51,325 nucleotides of DNA from Oceanicola sp. S124 (GCF_000220565.1 NZ_AFPM01000038.1:1-51325); one strand, 5' to 3'; counted from the stretch's first letter, positions 9,440-19,073 are shown. Notes: a model not told the origin generated them from the letters alone. Numbers and translations: made by a program.

Positions 9440-10092
9440 CAGTGGGCCTCCACGACCTGGATGCGGTATTCGCGGTCTTCGACCTGTTCCGGCTTCCAGC
9501 TGCGGAAGCCCCAGATCAGCAGGCCGATGACGAAGAAGGCCGAGGGCGGCAGCAGCAGCAGGCCATTGGGCACGTACCAGCCACCGTTGTTCACGGTCGG
9601 CAGGATGGTGATGCCGAACAGGCTGCCCGAACCGAACAGCTCGCGGATGAAGCCGACCAGCAGCAGGATCAGGCCGTAGCCCATGCCGTTGCCGATGCCG
9701 TCGATGAACGAGGCCACCGGCGGGTTCTTCATCGCGAAGGCCTCGGCGCGGCCCATGACGATGCAGTTGGTGATGATCAGGCCGACGAAGACCGACAGGG
9801 TCTTCGAGATCTCGTAGGCGTAGGCCTTCAGCGCCTGGTCCACCACGATCACCAGCGAGGCGATGATGATCATCTGCACGATGATCCGGATCGAGCTGGG
9901 GATCTGGCTGCGCAGGGCCGAGATGAACATCGACGAGAAGGCGGTCACCAGCGTCACGGCCAGCGCCATCACGGCGGCGACCTGAAGCGAAGAGGTGACG
10001 GCCAGCGCCGAACAGACACCCAGCACCTGCAGGGTGATGGGGTTGTTGTCGACCATCGGGTCGACCAGCATGCTGCGATAGGTCTGTGCCAT
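9439..10092 (-). CDS. nqrD: Na+-translocating NADH:quinone reductase subunit D
   Basis: 217-residue membrane protein with about six helices, partner of NqrE. Characteristic stretches are [19 protein letters not shown] near the N-terminus, carrying one candidate iron-ligand cysteine, and [16 protein letters not shown] carrying the other. It overlaps nqrC and nqrE by one base each, so the three are likely translated as a coupled unit. Length and motif order match the family; nothing is missing. Confidence 0.96.
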
Positions 10093-10934
10093 CAGATCTC
10101 TCCTGCCCGCAGGCGTTCAAGGAAGGGCTCGAAGCCACGGTCGCTCATCCAGAAGCGGACGAGGTTGTTGACCCCGCGCGAGGTCAGGGTCGCCCCGGAC
10201 AGCGCGTCGACGTAGTAGTCGCGGCCTTCCGGCGGGACGGTCTTGCCGACGGTGATCGCCAGCTCGCCCTCGCCGCCTTCGGTGCGCAGTTCCTTGTCAC
10301 GCCAGAGCGCCTTCCAGCGCGGATTGTCGACCTCGGCGCCAAGGCCCGGGGTCTCGGCGTGCTCGTAGAACTGCAGGCCGTAGATGGTGTTGGCATCCTC
10401 TTCCAGGGCGATGAAGCCGTAGAGGGTCGACCAGAGGCCGTAGCCGTAGATCGGCAGGATCACCTTGTCGAGCGCACCGGCATCGTCACGCAGCAGGTAG
10501 ACGGTGACATAGTCGGACTGGCGCCCGATGCCCGCGGGATCCTCGTCGAGGGTGTGCGACAGCTCGGGGTCGCTGGCAGCAGCGCGGTCATCGAAGCTGG
10601 TCGCGTCGAACTGCTCGGCGAATTCGCCGGTCTCCAGCTCCAGCACGTGGGGCTCGAAGGCGGCGAAGGCCTGGGCTACGTCGACGCCTTCCTCGTAGAG
10701 GCCAGCGACCTGCAGGATGTTGACCTGCTTGTCCAGCGCGGCGTTCTTTTCCTGCAGCGGCCGCAGCGACACGGCGGCGGCCGAAACCACCATCGAGGCG
10801 ACGAGGCAGAGGCCGAGCGCCACGGCGACGGTCTTGCCGACGTTGTCCGGCGGCGTGTCGAGGAAACGGCGGATCAGCCCGGGCGCCTTGGCGGGCGTGC
10901 CCGGGGCGTTGGTGTCGATATCCTTGTCAGGCAT
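10092..10934 (-). CDS. nqrC: Na+-translocating NADH:quinone reductase subunit C
   Basis: 280-residue subunit with one N-terminal transmembrane helix (about residues 34-57) and a large periplasmic FMN domain. The motif SGATLT near the C-terminus ([13 protein letters not shown]) is the site where ApbE attaches FMN covalently to threonine. An N-terminal cytoplasmic stretch of about 30 residues rich in Pro, Asp and Lys precedes the helix and is longer than in Vibrio. The start overlaps the end of nqrB by 8 bases. The flavin transferase needed for its maturation is encoded divergently in the same locus (apbE). Confidence 0.96.
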   Translation of the reverse strand: MPDKDIDTNAPGTPAKAPGLIRRFLDTPPDNVGKTVAVALGLCLVASMVVSAAAVSLRPLQEKNAALDKQVNILQVAGLYEEGVDVAQAFAAFEPHVLELETGEFAEQFDATSFDDRAAASDPELSHTLDEDPAGIGRQSDYVTVYLLRDDAGALDKVILPIYGYGLWSTLYGFIALEEDANTIYGLQFYEHAETPGLGAEVDNPRWKALWRDKELRTEGGEGELAITVGKTVPPEGRDYYVDALSGATLTSRGVNNLVRFWMSDRGFEPFLERLRAGEI

Positions 10935-12126
10935 TGCGGCGGGCCCTCCGGCGGATATTGGCCTGAACGACGAAGTAGTCGATCAGCGGCGCGAAGACGT
11001 TACCGAACAGGATGGCCAGCATCATGCCCTCCGGGAATGCGGGATTGATGACGCGGATCATGACCACCATGAAGCCGATCAGCGCGCCGTAGATGTAGCG
11101 GCCCAGGTTGGTGTGCGAGCCCGAGACGGGTTCGGTCACCATGAAGACCAGTCCGAAGGCATAGCCGCCCATGACCAGGTGCCAGTACCAGGGCGTCGCG
11201 AAGGCCGGGTTGTCGGCCGAGCCGATGAGGTTCAGCAGCGACGAGAAGACGATCATCCCGCCCAGGCAGCCCAGCACCATGCGGTAGTTGGCGATCCTGG
11301 TCAGCAGCAGGAAGCACAGGCCGAGCAGGCAGGCGATGGTCGAGGTCTCGCCCATCGAGCCCTGGATGGTGCCGACGAAGGAGTCCCACCAGGTGATGCC
11401 GTAGCCCGCCAGCGCCTGAACGCCGTCCGAGGCGGTGATCGCCAGGGTGGTGGCGCCCGAGAAACCGTCGACCGGAGTCCAGATGGTGTCGCCCGACATG
11501 TAGGCGGGATAGGCGAAGTAGAGGAAGGCCCGTCCGACCAGCGCCGGGTTCAGGAAGTTCTTGCCGGTGCCGCCGAAGATCTCCTTGCCGATCACCACGC
11601 CGAAGGAGATGCCCAAGGCGACCTGCCACAGCGGGGTCGAGGCGGGCAGGATCAGCGTGTAGAGCATCGAGGTGACAAGGAAGCCCTCGTTCACCTCGTG
11701 GCGGCGGATGGTGGCGAAGAGCACTTCCCACAGGCCGCCCGCGACCAGGGTCACGATGTAGATCGGCAGGAAGTAGAGCAGCCCGTGCGCCATGTTGGCC
11801 AGCGGGTTGGCGGCGTTGAAGCCGATGCCCAGGGTCTCGATCACGGCCGCGCGCCAGCCCTCGGCGCCGTGCTCGGCGATGGCGAGGTTGGTCTGCAGGC
11901 CGGTATTGTAGAGACCGAAGAGGATGCAGGGGATGGTGGCGATCACGACGTAGGTCATGATGCGCTTCATGTCGATGTAGCTGCGCGCGTGCGGCGCGGC
12001 AGTGGTCACGGTCTTGGGCGTGAACAGGAAGCTCTCGACCATCTCGTAGAGGGGGAAGTACCGCTCGTACTTGCCTCCCTTCTCGAAGCTGGGTTCGATC
12101 CTGTCAAAGAAGCGGCGCAAACCCAT
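10927..12126 (-). CDS. nqrB: Na+-translocating NADH:quinone reductase subunit B
   Basis: 399-residue membrane subunit that carries covalent FMN and riboflavin and forms the core of the sodium path. About ten hydrophobic helices are visible after an N-terminal cytoplasmic segment (MGLRRFFDRIEPSFEKGGKY). The FMN attachment motif SGATT is present in DGFSGATTLA. The C-terminal SGSHTNLGRYIYG and PEGMMLAILFGNVFAPLIDY segments are family signatures. It starts 3 bases after the nqrA stop and overlaps nqrC. Intact by length and motifs. Confidence 0.96.
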   Translation of the reverse strand: MGLRRFFDRIEPSFEKGGKYERYFPLYEMVESFLFTPKTVTTAAPHARSYIDMKRIMTYVVIATIPCILFGLYNTGLQTNLAIAEHGAEGWRAAVIETLGIGFNAANPLANMAHGLLYFLPIYIVTLVAGGLWEVLFATIRRHEVNEGFLVTSMLYTLILPASTPLWQVALGISFGVVIGKEIFGGTGKNFLNPALVGRAFLYFAYPAYMSGDTIWTPVDGFSGATTLAITASDGVQALAGYGITWWDSFVGTIQGSMGETSTIACLLGLCFLLLTRIANYRMVLGCLGGMIVFSSLLNLIGSADNPAFATPWYWHLVMGGYAFGLVFMVTEPVSGSHTNLGRYIYGALIGFMVVMIRVINPAFPEGMMLAILFGNVFAPLIDYFVVQANIRRRARRNA

Positions 12127-12129
12127 GGG

Positions 12130-13479
12130 TCAGCCCTCCCTTTCGATCTTGCTGAGGCAGTCGCGCAGCGCGAGCCCGTATTCATACTTGGCAGGGCAGG
12201 CGAAACCGACCAGCCCGAGATCTTCCTCGTCCAGCTCCAGCGCCCCGAGGGCCTGGGCCTGGTCGGTGTCCATGACCAGCAGGGCCCGCAGCAACTGCGT
12301 CGGCAGGAAGTCCTGCGGCATCAGCGTCTCGAAGGTGCCGATCGGCACCATGGCGCGGCGACCGCCGTTCAGGTTGGTGGTCAGGCTGTAGAGACGGCGC
12401 GACAGCGCCGAGCCGAGCACCGGCTGCACCGCGTATTTCGACCCCATGGGACGGATCCAGCCAAGGGGGATCTGCTTGTGATCCTCTTCCATCAGTGTGA
12501 CCTGCCGGGCGTAGCGGCCGAGGAAGGCATCCGCCCCCTCGCCGGCCCGCCCGCTGAGGACGGAGCCCGAGATCATCCGCATCGGCAGGCCCTGGGGGTT
12601 CTCGCCCGCGCAGAGCTCGGTCAGCGCGGCGCCGGCGAGGGTCTTCACCAGACGCGGCCGGGCGGCCAGCGGACCGCAGAGCGCGATGACGCGGGTCATG
12701 TCCAGGCGGCCGGTCAGCAGCAGGCGCCCGATGGCGATCACGTCCTGGTAGCCGATGGTCCAGACGATCCTGTCGGCCCGTGGCGGCGCGAGGAAATGCA
12801 TGTGGGTGCCGGAGAGGCCCGCCGGGTGCGGCCCCGAGAAGGTGGCGATGCTGACACCTTCGACATCCGCACCGGGCACATCCGCGCCGGTCTCGTGGCA
12901 CAGCCAGGTCGCGCCTTCGGACAGGCGGGCCACGGCGGCGAGGCCGGTGGTGAAGGCCTCGGCCTCGGCAGAGATGATCGGTGCCGGATCGGGCGAGAGC
13001 GGCTCGGTGTCCATGGCGTTGACGTAGATCGCCGCCGGGCGAGTCGTCGCCTCGGGCACCTTGGAATAGGGCCGGGTACGGAACGAGGTCCAAAGGCCGG
13101 AGGCGCACAACTTCGTGACCAGCCCCTCGGCGGTCACGGCATCGCCGACTGCCGAAAAATCGAGCGGTTCGGCGGCCGTCGCGTCGGCCTCGATCTCGAC
13201 GCTGACCAGCTTGCGCCGGGCGCCGCGGTGAATCGCCTTGATTCGCCCCGAGACGGGCGCCGTCACCAGCGCCTCCGGGTTGTCCTTGTGGGCGAATACC
13301 GGAGCTCCGGCAGCCACCACATCGCCTTCCTGCACAGCCAGTCGGGGCTTCAGGCCAATATAGTCCGCGCCCAGCAGACCAACCGTGGCGACCGGAGCGT
13401 ACTCCGCATCGCCGCTTGCCGCAGCCCCCGTGATCGGCAGATCGAGGCCCTTGTTCAGTTTGTAGTTCTGCACATGCAT
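12130..13479 (-). CDS. nqrA: Na+-translocating NADH:quinone reductase subunit A
   Basis: 449-residue cytoplasmic subunit implicated in ubiquinone binding; first gene of the operon. The frame is open far upstream, so the start was chosen by homology: ATG at 13479 gives MHVQNYKLNKGLDLPI, matching the conserved KGLDLPI opening, with AAGG shortly upstream. A second in-frame ATG at 13506 would add nine residues and cannot be excluded. Later landmarks are APVSGRIKAIHRG and RPYSKVP, and the C-terminal ALRDCLSKIE. The much longer minus-strand frame running back to 14799 is only antisense to apbE. Confidence 0.95.
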   Translation of the reverse strand: MHVQNYKLNKGLDLPITGAAASGDAEYAPVATVGLLGADYIGLKPRLAVQEGDVVAAGAPVFAHKDNPEALVTAPVSGRIKAIHRGARRKLVSVEIEADATAAEPLDFSAVGDAVTAEGLVTKLCASGLWTSFRTRPYSKVPEATTRPAAIYVNAMDTEPLSPDPAPIISAEAEAFTTGLAAVARLSEGATWLCHETGADVPGADVEGVSIATFSGPHPAGLSGTHMHFLAPPRADRIVWTIGYQDVIAIGRLLLTGRLDMTRVIALCGPLAARPRLVKTLAGAALTELCAGENPQGLPMRMISGSVLSGRAGEGADAFLGRYARQVTLMEEDHKQIPLGWIRPMGSKYAVQPVLGSALSRRLYSLTTNLNGGRRAMVPIGTFETLMPQDFLPTQLLRALLVMDTDQAQALGALELDEEDLGLVGFACPAKYEYGLALRDCLSKIEREG

Positions 13480-13571
13480 CGCCTTCGGTTTTTCGCCCTT
13501 ATGCATCGCTTTTCCGCCGAGAAAAACCTTGCCCAGCGCAAATTCCTGCGAATTTTTCCAATCCGAGCAGG

Positions 13572-13600
13572 TTGCAGCCGCAAATCCTTCGCCATAGTAA
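13572..13600 (+). promoter_or_regulatory. putative housekeeping promoter for apbE-nqrM
   Basis: TTGCAG (13572-13577), a 17-base spacer and TAGTAA (13595-13600) lie 45 bases upstream of the apbE start. It sits in the 165-base region shared with nqrA on the other strand, so apbE and the nqr operon could be co-controlled. No equally good box was found for nqrA. Confidence 0.5.
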
Positions 13601-13644
13601 GGCTGCAGCGTCATCACGTAGACAATTCCGAGGAGCCTCGTCCA

Positions 13645-14670
13645 GTGTTCGCCACCGAAAGATTCACGCGCCGCACGTTCCTCATCCTGTCGGCGGCGGC
13701 CCTTGCGGCCTGCAAGCCGGAAGACGAGGTGATCAAGCTCTCGGGCGCCACCATGGGCACGACCTTCAACATCGTCGCCCTGCCGAATGGCCGCCGCGTC
13801 GAGAAGGCTGCCCTCGAGGCCGCCGTGCACTCCGCGCTGGCCGATGTGAACACCGAGATGTCGAACTGGGATCGCGGCTCCGAGATCTCGCGCGTCAATG
13901 CCGCTGCGGCGGGCCAGACCGTGACCCTCTCGCCGGCCCTGGCCCACGTGATGCAGGGCGCCACCGAGGTGCACCGCGCCTCGGACGGCCGCTTCGACGT
14001 CACCGTCGGCCCGCTGATCGACCTCTGGGGCTTCGGCTCTGCCGACACCCTGCCGCATGTGCCCGAGGCGCGCCTGATCGAGGCCGCCCTGCAGACCAGC
14101 GGCCAGGAGCGCGTGCTGACCCTGTCCGGCGACCGGCTGCACAAGTCCGTCGACGGTGCCGAGATCTACCTGTCGGCGATCGCCAAGGGCCATGGCGTCG
14201 ACCGCGTGGCCGAGGCCGTCCGCAGCTTCGGCGTGACCGACTTCATGGTCGAGATCGGCGGCGACCTCTATACCTCGGGCCGCAACCCCGAGGGCCAGCC
14301 CTGGCGCATCGGGATCGAGCAGCCGGTTCCCGGCGACCGTTCGCTCTATGGCGTGGCGGATGTCTCGGGTCTGGGCATGGCGACCTCGGGCGATTACCGG
14401 AACTTCTTCGACGAAGCCGACACCCGCTATTCGCACATCATCGACCCGACCACGGGCCGTCCGATCACCCATGGCACCGTCTCGGCCACCGTGATGACCG
14501 ACAATGCCATGATGGCTGACGCCTGGGCCACCGCGATGCTGGTCCTGGGCCGCGAGCGCGGCCTGCAGATCGCCGAAGCCCAGGACCTCGCCGTGCTGTT
14601 CATCGAGCGCCAGCCCGACGCCGGCTTCGTGACCACCGAAAGCAGCCGCTACACCGCGCTGCAAGCCTGA
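13645..14670 (+). CDS. apbE: FAD:protein FMN transferase
   Basis: Transfers FMN from FAD to threonines of NqrB and NqrC in the periplasm. A GTG start at 13645 is supported by GAGGAG nine bases upstream and gives 341 residues. The N-terminus has a twin-arginine-like RRTFL, a hydrophobic stretch and the lipobox LAAC, so it is probably a lipoprotein, as known ApbE proteins are. Family motifs include SGATMGTTFN, the EIGGDLYTSG nucleotide-binding segment, and HIIDPTTGRP followed by ADAWATAMLVLG with the metal-binding residues. The longer frame upstream on this strand is antisense to nqr genes. The gene is divergent from nqrA and followed after 13 bases by nqrM. Confidence 0.96.
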   Translation: MFATERFTRRTFLILSAAALAACKPEDEVIKLSGATMGTTFNIVALPNGRRVEKAALEAAVHSALADVNTEMSNWDRGSEISRVNAAAAGQTVTLSPALAHVMQGATEVHRASDGRFDVTVGPLIDLWGFGSADTLPHVPEARLIEAALQTSGQERVLTLSGDRLHKSVDGAEIYLSAIAKGHGVDRVAEAVRSFGVTDFMVEIGGDLYTSGRNPEGQPWRIGIEQPVPGDRSLYGVADVSGLGMATSGDYRNFFDEADTRYSHIIDPTTGRPITHGTVSATVMTDNAMMADAWATAMLVLGRERGLQIAEAQDLAVLFIERQPDAGFVTTESSRYTALQA

Positions 14671-14683
14671 ACCGGAGGGGCCC

Positions 14684-14920
14684 ATGGCCACCGCAATCCT
14701 TGCCTTCGCGCTGCTGTCCCTCGTCATGCTGGGCATGGCGGTCGGGGTGATCTTCTCGGGGCGCAGGATCAAGGGCAGCTGCGGTGGCCTCAACGCCATC
14801 GCGGGCGCCGATCACTGCATCGTCTGCAAGAAAGAGATCGACCCCGACAGCCCCCTGCGCGAGCGCTTGGCCTGTCCGAGGGCGCGTCAGATGACCGAAC
14901 GGATGCAACAGGGCGGCTGA
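14684..14920 (+). CDS. nqrM: NQR maturation protein NqrM
   Basis: 78-residue protein with one N-terminal transmembrane helix (residues about 3-24) and a cytoplasmic cysteine-rich tail: GSCGGLN, HCIVCK and a further cysteine in LACPRAR. NqrM is required to insert iron into the NqrD/NqrE site during assembly of the sodium pump. A GGAGGGG ribosome site lies between apbE and this gene. Length and cysteine pattern match the family. It completes the set of NQR maturation genes. Confidence 0.93.
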   Translation: MATAILAFALLSLVMLGMAVGVIFSGRRIKGSCGGLNAIAGADHCIVCKKEIDPDSPLRERLACPRARQMTERMQQGG

Positions 14921-14938
14921 GAGGCCGCCCTTTCTCTT
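14911..14938 (+). terminator. terminator after nqrM
   Basis: GGGCGGC / GGCCGCCC hairpin followed by TTTCTCTTT. The nqrM stop codon lies inside the stem. Confidence 0.8.
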
Positions 14939-14985
14939 TGGCGCCGGACACGGACAGGTCGTCGAAGGAGGCGCCAGGCGCCCGC

Positions 14986-15171
14986 TCAGCCCGGTGTCGC
15001 CATGGGCACGAAGCCCAAGACCAGGAAGCCGGTCGCCGCGATAAGGCCGAACAGCCAGAGCTGCCAGCGCGGCCCCTCGGCCTTCCAGACGCGCCGGTAG
15101 CGGTAGCCCGCGATGCAGGCCAGCACGAAGATCAGGGTGGCGGAGAGCGGCGTAAGCAGGGACATCGACAA
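14986..15171 (-). CDS. small two-helix membrane protein
   Basis: 61 residues with two hydrophobic segments (about 5-22 and 38-56) joined by a basic loop RYRRVWKAEGPRW, which predicts both termini on the outer face and the loop in the cytoplasm. I do not recognise a family. It is flanked by convergent nqrM and the divergent CBS protein and occupies its own slot, with clean amphipathic organisation and no overlap, so it is likely real. A second ATG two codons later could be the start. Function unknown. Confidence 0.55.
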   Translation of the reverse strand: MSMSLLTPLSATLIFVLACIAGYRYRRVWKAEGPRWQLWLFGLIAATGFLVLGFVPMATPG

Positions 15172-15251
15172 GTTTCCGGACGAGGAGCGGGCAATCTGGT
15201 GTAGGCTGTCTGCACGACCACAGCTGTCAGCACAAGCAGGGAGCCCAATCG

Positions 15252-15773
15252 ATGCCCGAGTCCTATCGCCCCCACCTGCGCAAGGATGACGCGCCGCAGC
15301 GCACGTCCAGCCAGTCCGTCGTCTCCAACACCGCCCCCGGCCGGGCCCGGGTCAGCGAGGTGCTGGCGGGCAAGGACGTGACGCTCTACACGATCTCTCC
15401 CGAGCAGACGCTGCACCGCGCGGTCGAGATGCTGCGCGACCACCGGATCGGCGCGCTGCTGGTAACCGACATCGATGCGAAGCTCGTCGGGATCCTGTCC
15501 GAGCGCGATATCGTGCGCAAGCTGGCCGATGCCCCGGGCCGCACCCTGCCCCACCGGGTCGAGGAGGTGATGACCCGCGCCGTCGAGACCTGTGCCCCCG
15601 ACGACCTGCTGCGCGACGTGCTGCAGCGGATGACCGACGGCCGCTTCCGCCACATGCCGGTATTGGAAGAGCAGCACCTGACCGGCCTGGTGACCATCGG
15701 CGACCTGGTGCATTTCCGACTCCGCCAGCTGGAGCTGGAAGCCCTGCATATGAAGCAGCTCATCGTCGGCTGA
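15252..15773 (+). CDS. CBS domain-containing protein
   Basis: 173 residues containing a pair of CBS motifs (about residues 37-92 and 101-156) that usually bind adenosine nucleotides or S-adenosylmethionine and sense energy state. Landmarks: RIGALLVTD and GILSERDIVRKLA in the first, GRFRHMPVLEE and GLVTIGDLVHFRL in the second. No catalytic domain is attached, so it is a stand-alone sensor or regulator of an unknown partner. Such proteins are common in alphaproteobacteria. The short N-terminal tail is polar. Confidence 0.9.
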   Translation: MPESYRPHLRKDDAPQRTSSQSVVSNTAPGRARVSEVLAGKDVTLYTISPEQTLHRAVEMLRDHRIGALLVTDIDAKLVGILSERDIVRKLADAPGRTLPHRVEEVMTRAVETCAPDDLLRDVLQRMTDGRFRHMPVLEEQHLTGLVTIGDLVHFRLRQLELEALHMKQLIVG

Positions 15774-15897
15774 ACCCCCGGGATCTGCCCGCCCGGCGGG
15801 CGATCCCCCCCGTTCCCCCAAATCCGAGACGACTTGTCCGGATCCCGCGCGTGCCTCGGACGGCACCCGGCTATAGTGACGTGGCACTCACGCGATC

Positions 15898-15924
15898 TTG
15901 TAGTTTTCCAAAGCTCTGTATACT
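15898..15924 (+). promoter_or_regulatory. possible acnB promoter
   Basis: TATACT (15919-15924) is a good -10 element in an AT-richer island 80 bases upstream of acnB; TTGTAG (15898-15903) is a possible -35 but with a short 15-base spacer. Confidence 0.4.
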
Positions 15925-16003
15925 ACCGCACACCAATAGGGACCGCTCTCCAATTCCCGGCAGGCTGTCCCGGATCCACGTACCTCAGCCACCGGAACCG
16001 CTC

Positions 16004-18793
16004 ATGAGCCTCTATGCCAGCTACCTTGAAGAGATCGAAGCCCGCAAAGCCGAAGGGCTGAACCCCAAGCCGATCGACGACGGCGCCCTGACCGCCGAAA
16101 TCATCGCCCAGATCCGCGACACCGCGCATCCCCACCGGGCCGATTCCCTGCAGTACTTCATCTACAACACCCTGCCCGGCACGACGAGCGCCGCAGGCGT
16201 GAAGGCCGAGTTCCTGAAAGAGATCATCCTGGGCACCGCAACGGTCGCCGAGGTCACCCCGGACTTCGCCTTCGAGCTGCTGTCGCACATGAAGGGTGGC
16301 CCCTCGGTCAAGGTGCTCATCGACCTCCTGCTGGGCGATGACAAGGCGATCGCGGAACAGGCCGCCGAGGTGCTGAAGACCCAGGTCTTCCTCTACGAGG
16401 CCGACACCGATCGCCTGCAGGCCGCGCATGAAGCCGGGAATGCCGTGGTCACCGACCTGCTGCGCAGCTATGCCAATGCCGAGTTCTTCACCTCGCTGCC
16501 CGACATCGAGGACGAGATCGAGGTGGTGACCTATGTCGCCGCCGAGGGCGACATCTCGACCGACCTGCTCTCGCCCGGCAACCAGGCGCACTCGCGCGCG
16601 GACCGCGAGCTGCACGGCAAGTGCATGTGCGACGCGGCCGCCCAGAAGCACATCCAGGAGTTGAAGCTGCAGCACCCGGGCAAGCGCATCATGATGATCG
16701 CCGAGAAGGGCACCATGGGCGTCGGCTCGTCCCGCATGTCGGGTGTCAACAACGTGGCGCTCTGGACCGGCAAGCAGGCCAGCCCCTACGTGCCCTTCGT
16801 CAACATCGCCCCCGTGGTCGCCGGCACCAACGGCATTTCCCCGATCTTCCTGACCACCGTCGGCGTGACCGGTGGCATCGGTATCGACCTGAAGAACTGG
16901 GTCAAGAAGACCGGCGAGGACGGCAAGCCGATCTACGGCAATGACGGCAACCCGCTGATCGAACAGAAGTACTCGGTCGAGACCGGCACCGTGCTGAAGA
17001 TCGACACCAAGAAGAAGAAGCTGTTCAGCGAGGACGGCGAAGAGCTGGCCGACCTCTCCGACAGCTTCACCTCGCCCAAGGTCGAGTTCATGAAGGCCGG
17101 CGGCTCCTACGCCGTGGTCTTCGGCAAGAAGCTGCAGACCACCGCCGCCGAGATCCTGGGCGTCGAGCCGCCGCTGGTCTTCGCCCCCTCGAAGGAAATC
17201 AGCCACGAGGGCCAGGGCCTGACCGCGGTCGAGAAGATCTTCAACGCCAATGCCGTCGGCAACACGCCCGGCAAGGTGCTGCACGCCGGTTCGGACGTGC
17301 GGGTCAAGGTCAACATCGTCGGCAGCCAGGACACCACCGGCCCGATGACCGCGCAGGAGCTTGAGGCCATGGCGGCCACCGTCCTGTCGCCCGCCGTGGA
17401 TGGCGCCTACCAGTCGGGCTGCCACACCGCATCCGTCTGGGACAAGAAGGCCGAGGCCAACATCCCCAAGCTGATGTCCTTCATGAACGCCTTCGGCCTG
17501 GTCACCGCACGCGATCCCAAGGGCCGCTACCACGCGATGACCGACGTCATCCACAAGGTGCTGAACGACATCACCGTCGACGACTGGGCAGTGATCATCG
17601 GCGGCGACAGCCACACCCGGATGTCCAAGGGCGTGGCCTTCGGCGCCGACTCGGGCACCGTCGCCCTGGCCCTGGCCACCGGCGAGGCCTCGATGCCGAT
17701 CCCGGATTCGGTCAAGGTCACCTTCAAGGGCGAGATGGCCCCGCACATGGACTTCCGCGACGTGGTGCACGCCACCCAGGCGCAGATGCTGAAGCAATGC
17801 GGTGACAACGTCTTCCAGGGCCGCGTCATCGAGGTGCACATCGGCACCCTGCTGGCCGACCAGGCCTTCACCTTCACCGACTGGACCGCCGAGATGAAGG
17901 CCAAGGCCTCGATCTGCATCTCCGAGGACGAGACCCTGATCGCCTCGCTGGAGATCGCCAAGAGCCGCATCCAGATCATGATCGACAAGGGGATGGAGCA
18001 GGACAGCGGCATGCTGGCCAAGCTGATCTCGATCGCCGATCAGCGCATCGCGCAGATCCGCTCGGGCGAGAAGCCCGCGCTGCGGCCCGATGACAACGCC
18101 AAGTACTACGCCGAGGTTGTCGTCGACCTCGACGCGATCGACGAACCGATGATCGCCGACCCCGACGTCAACAACGCCGATGTCTCGAAGCGCTACACCC
18201 ACGACACCATCCGCCCGATCTCGTTCTACCAGGCCGAGAAGAAGGTGGACCTGGGCTTCGTCGGCTCCTGCATGGTGCACAAGGGTGACATGAAGATCGT
18301 CGCCCAGATGCTGAAGAACCTCGAAGAGAAGACCGGCAAGGTCGAGTTCAAGGCCCCGCTGGTGGTCGCCGCGCCGACCTACAACATCGTCGACGAGCTG
18401 AAGGAAGAGGGCGACTGGGAGATCCTGCAGAAGTACTCGGGCTTCGAGTTCGACGACTTCAACCTCAAGACCACCGCCCGCACCGAGTACGAGAACATCC
18501 TCTATCTCGAGCGTCCCGGCTGCAACCTCTGCATGGGCAACCAGGAAAAGGCCGCGAAGGGCGACACCGTCCTGGCGACCTCGACCCGCCTGTTCCAGGG
18601 CCGCGTGGTGGCCGACAGCGAGACCAAGAAGGGCGAGAGCCTGCTGGCCTCGACGCCGGTCGTCGTGCTCTCGGCCATCCTCGGCCGCACCCCGACCCTG
18701 ACCGAGTACAAGGACGCGGTGAAGGGCATCGACCTGACCAAGTTCGCCCCGCCGGTGAAGGCGCCGCTGGACAGCCGTTCGCTGCACTTCTGA
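16004..18793 (+). CDS. acnB: bifunctional aconitate hydratase 2 / 2-methylisocitrate dehydratase
   Basis: Isomerises citrate and isocitrate in the TCA cycle; AcnB proteins also dehydrate 2-methylcitrate-cycle intermediates. The 929-residue protein starts MSLYASYLEEIEARKAEGLNPKPIDD, the standard AcnB N-terminal HEAT-like domain, and this ATG was preferred over a frame that opens at 15851 because the conserved start lies here. Landmarks: the swivel domain, GVTGGIGIDLKNWV, GGDSHTRMSKGVAFGADSGTVALA in the active-site core, and the 4Fe-4S cysteines in GCNLCMGNQ with a third cysteine in GFVGSCMVHKGD. Length is in the upper range for the family with no sign of damage. It is monocistronic. Confidence 0.97.
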   Translation: MSLYASYLEEIEARKAEGLNPKPIDDGALTAEIIAQIRDTAHPHRADSLQYFIYNTLPGTTSAAGVKAEFLKEIILGTATVAEVTPDFAFELLSHMKGGPSVKVLIDLLLGDDKAIAEQAAEVLKTQVFLYEADTDRLQAAHEAGNAVVTDLLRSYANAEFFTSLPDIEDEIEVVTYVAAEGDISTDLLSPGNQAHSRADRELHGKCMCDAAAQKHIQELKLQHPGKRIMMIAEKGTMGVGSSRMSGVNNVALWTGKQASPYVPFVNIAPVVAGTNGISPIFLTTVGVTGGIGIDLKNWVKKTGEDGKPIYGNDGNPLIEQKYSVETGTVLKIDTKKKKLFSEDGEELADLSDSFTSPKVEFMKAGGSYAVVFGKKLQTTAAEILGVEPPLVFAPSKEISHEGQGLTAVEKIFNANAVGNTPGKVLHAGSDVRVKVNIVGSQDTTGPMTAQELEAMAATVLSPAVDGAYQSGCHTASVWDKKAEANIPKLMSFMNAFGLVTARDPKGRYHAMTDVIHKVLNDITVDDWAVIIGGDSHTRMSKGVAFGADSGTVALALATGEASMPIPDSVKVTFKGEMAPHMDFRDVVHATQAQMLKQCGDNVFQGRVIEVHIGTLLADQAFTFTDWTAEMKAKASICISEDETLIASLEIAKSRIQIMIDKGMEQDSGMLAKLISIADQRIAQIRSGEKPALRPDDNAKYYAEVVVDLDAIDEPMIADPDVNNADVSKRYTHDTIRPISFYQAEKKVDLGFVGSCMVHKGDMKIVAQMLKNLEEKTGKVEFKAPLVVAAPTYNIVDELKEEGDWEILQKYSGFEFDDFNLKTTARTEYENILYLERPGCNLCMGNQEKAAKGDTVLATSTRLFQGRVVADSETKKGESLLASTPVVVLSAILGRTPTLTEYKDAVKGIDLTKFAPPVKAPLDSRSLHF

Positions 18794-18812
18794 CACCGCC
18801 CTGAACGATATC

Positions 18813-18840
18813 GGAGGATCCGCGCCCGCGCGGGTCCTCC
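18813..18840 (+). terminator. hairpin after acnB
   Basis: GGAGGATCCGCGC and GCGCGGGTCCTCC pair with one mismatch about 20 bases after the acnB stop. The tail is C-rich rather than T-rich, so termination strength is uncertain. Confidence 0.55.
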
Positions 18841-18985
18841 CCCCTGCCCCGCAGTGCCGCGCCCGGCACGGGCCACCCCTCCCCCAGATCGACACGGCAT
18901 CAGCCCACGGCAGCGGGCTGTCTGCGCACAGCCGCGTCAGCGACGGGGCCTCGGGTCGGCCTGGACTGGTTTGGGCTGAGGGAGA

Positions 18986-19073
18986 TGGCGGAAGGGGTGG
19001 GATTCGAACCCACGGATGCTTGCACATCGCCGGTTTTCAAGACCGGAGCAATCGACCACTCTGCCACCCTTCC
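18986..19073 (-). tRNA. tRNA-Ser (anticodon UGA)
   Basis: On the minus strand a full type II tRNA folds: acceptor GGAAGGG with CCCTTCC, anticodon stem CCGGT/ACCGG with loop CTTGAAA (anticodon TGA), a long variable arm GATG-loop-CATC, and the T-arm GTGGGTTCGAATCCCAC. The discriminator is G and CCA is encoded (18986-18988). The long variable arm and anticodon identify serine, reading UCA and other UCN codons. Confidence 0.97.

Noticed and set aside
10717..13644. Long plus-strand open frame joined to apbE
   Set aside because: It is antisense to nqrC, nqrB and nqrA. Only the part from the GTG at 13645, with its ribosome site and lipobox, is apbE.
13480..14799. Long minus-strand extension of nqrA
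   Set aside because: The conserved NqrA start is at 13479; the extension is antisense to apbE.
15923..19027. 1034-residue open frame antisense to acnB
   Set aside because: High-GC codon bias keeps the opposite strand open; its translation is low-complexity (Val, Leu, Gly, Asp, His-rich) and acnB is certain.
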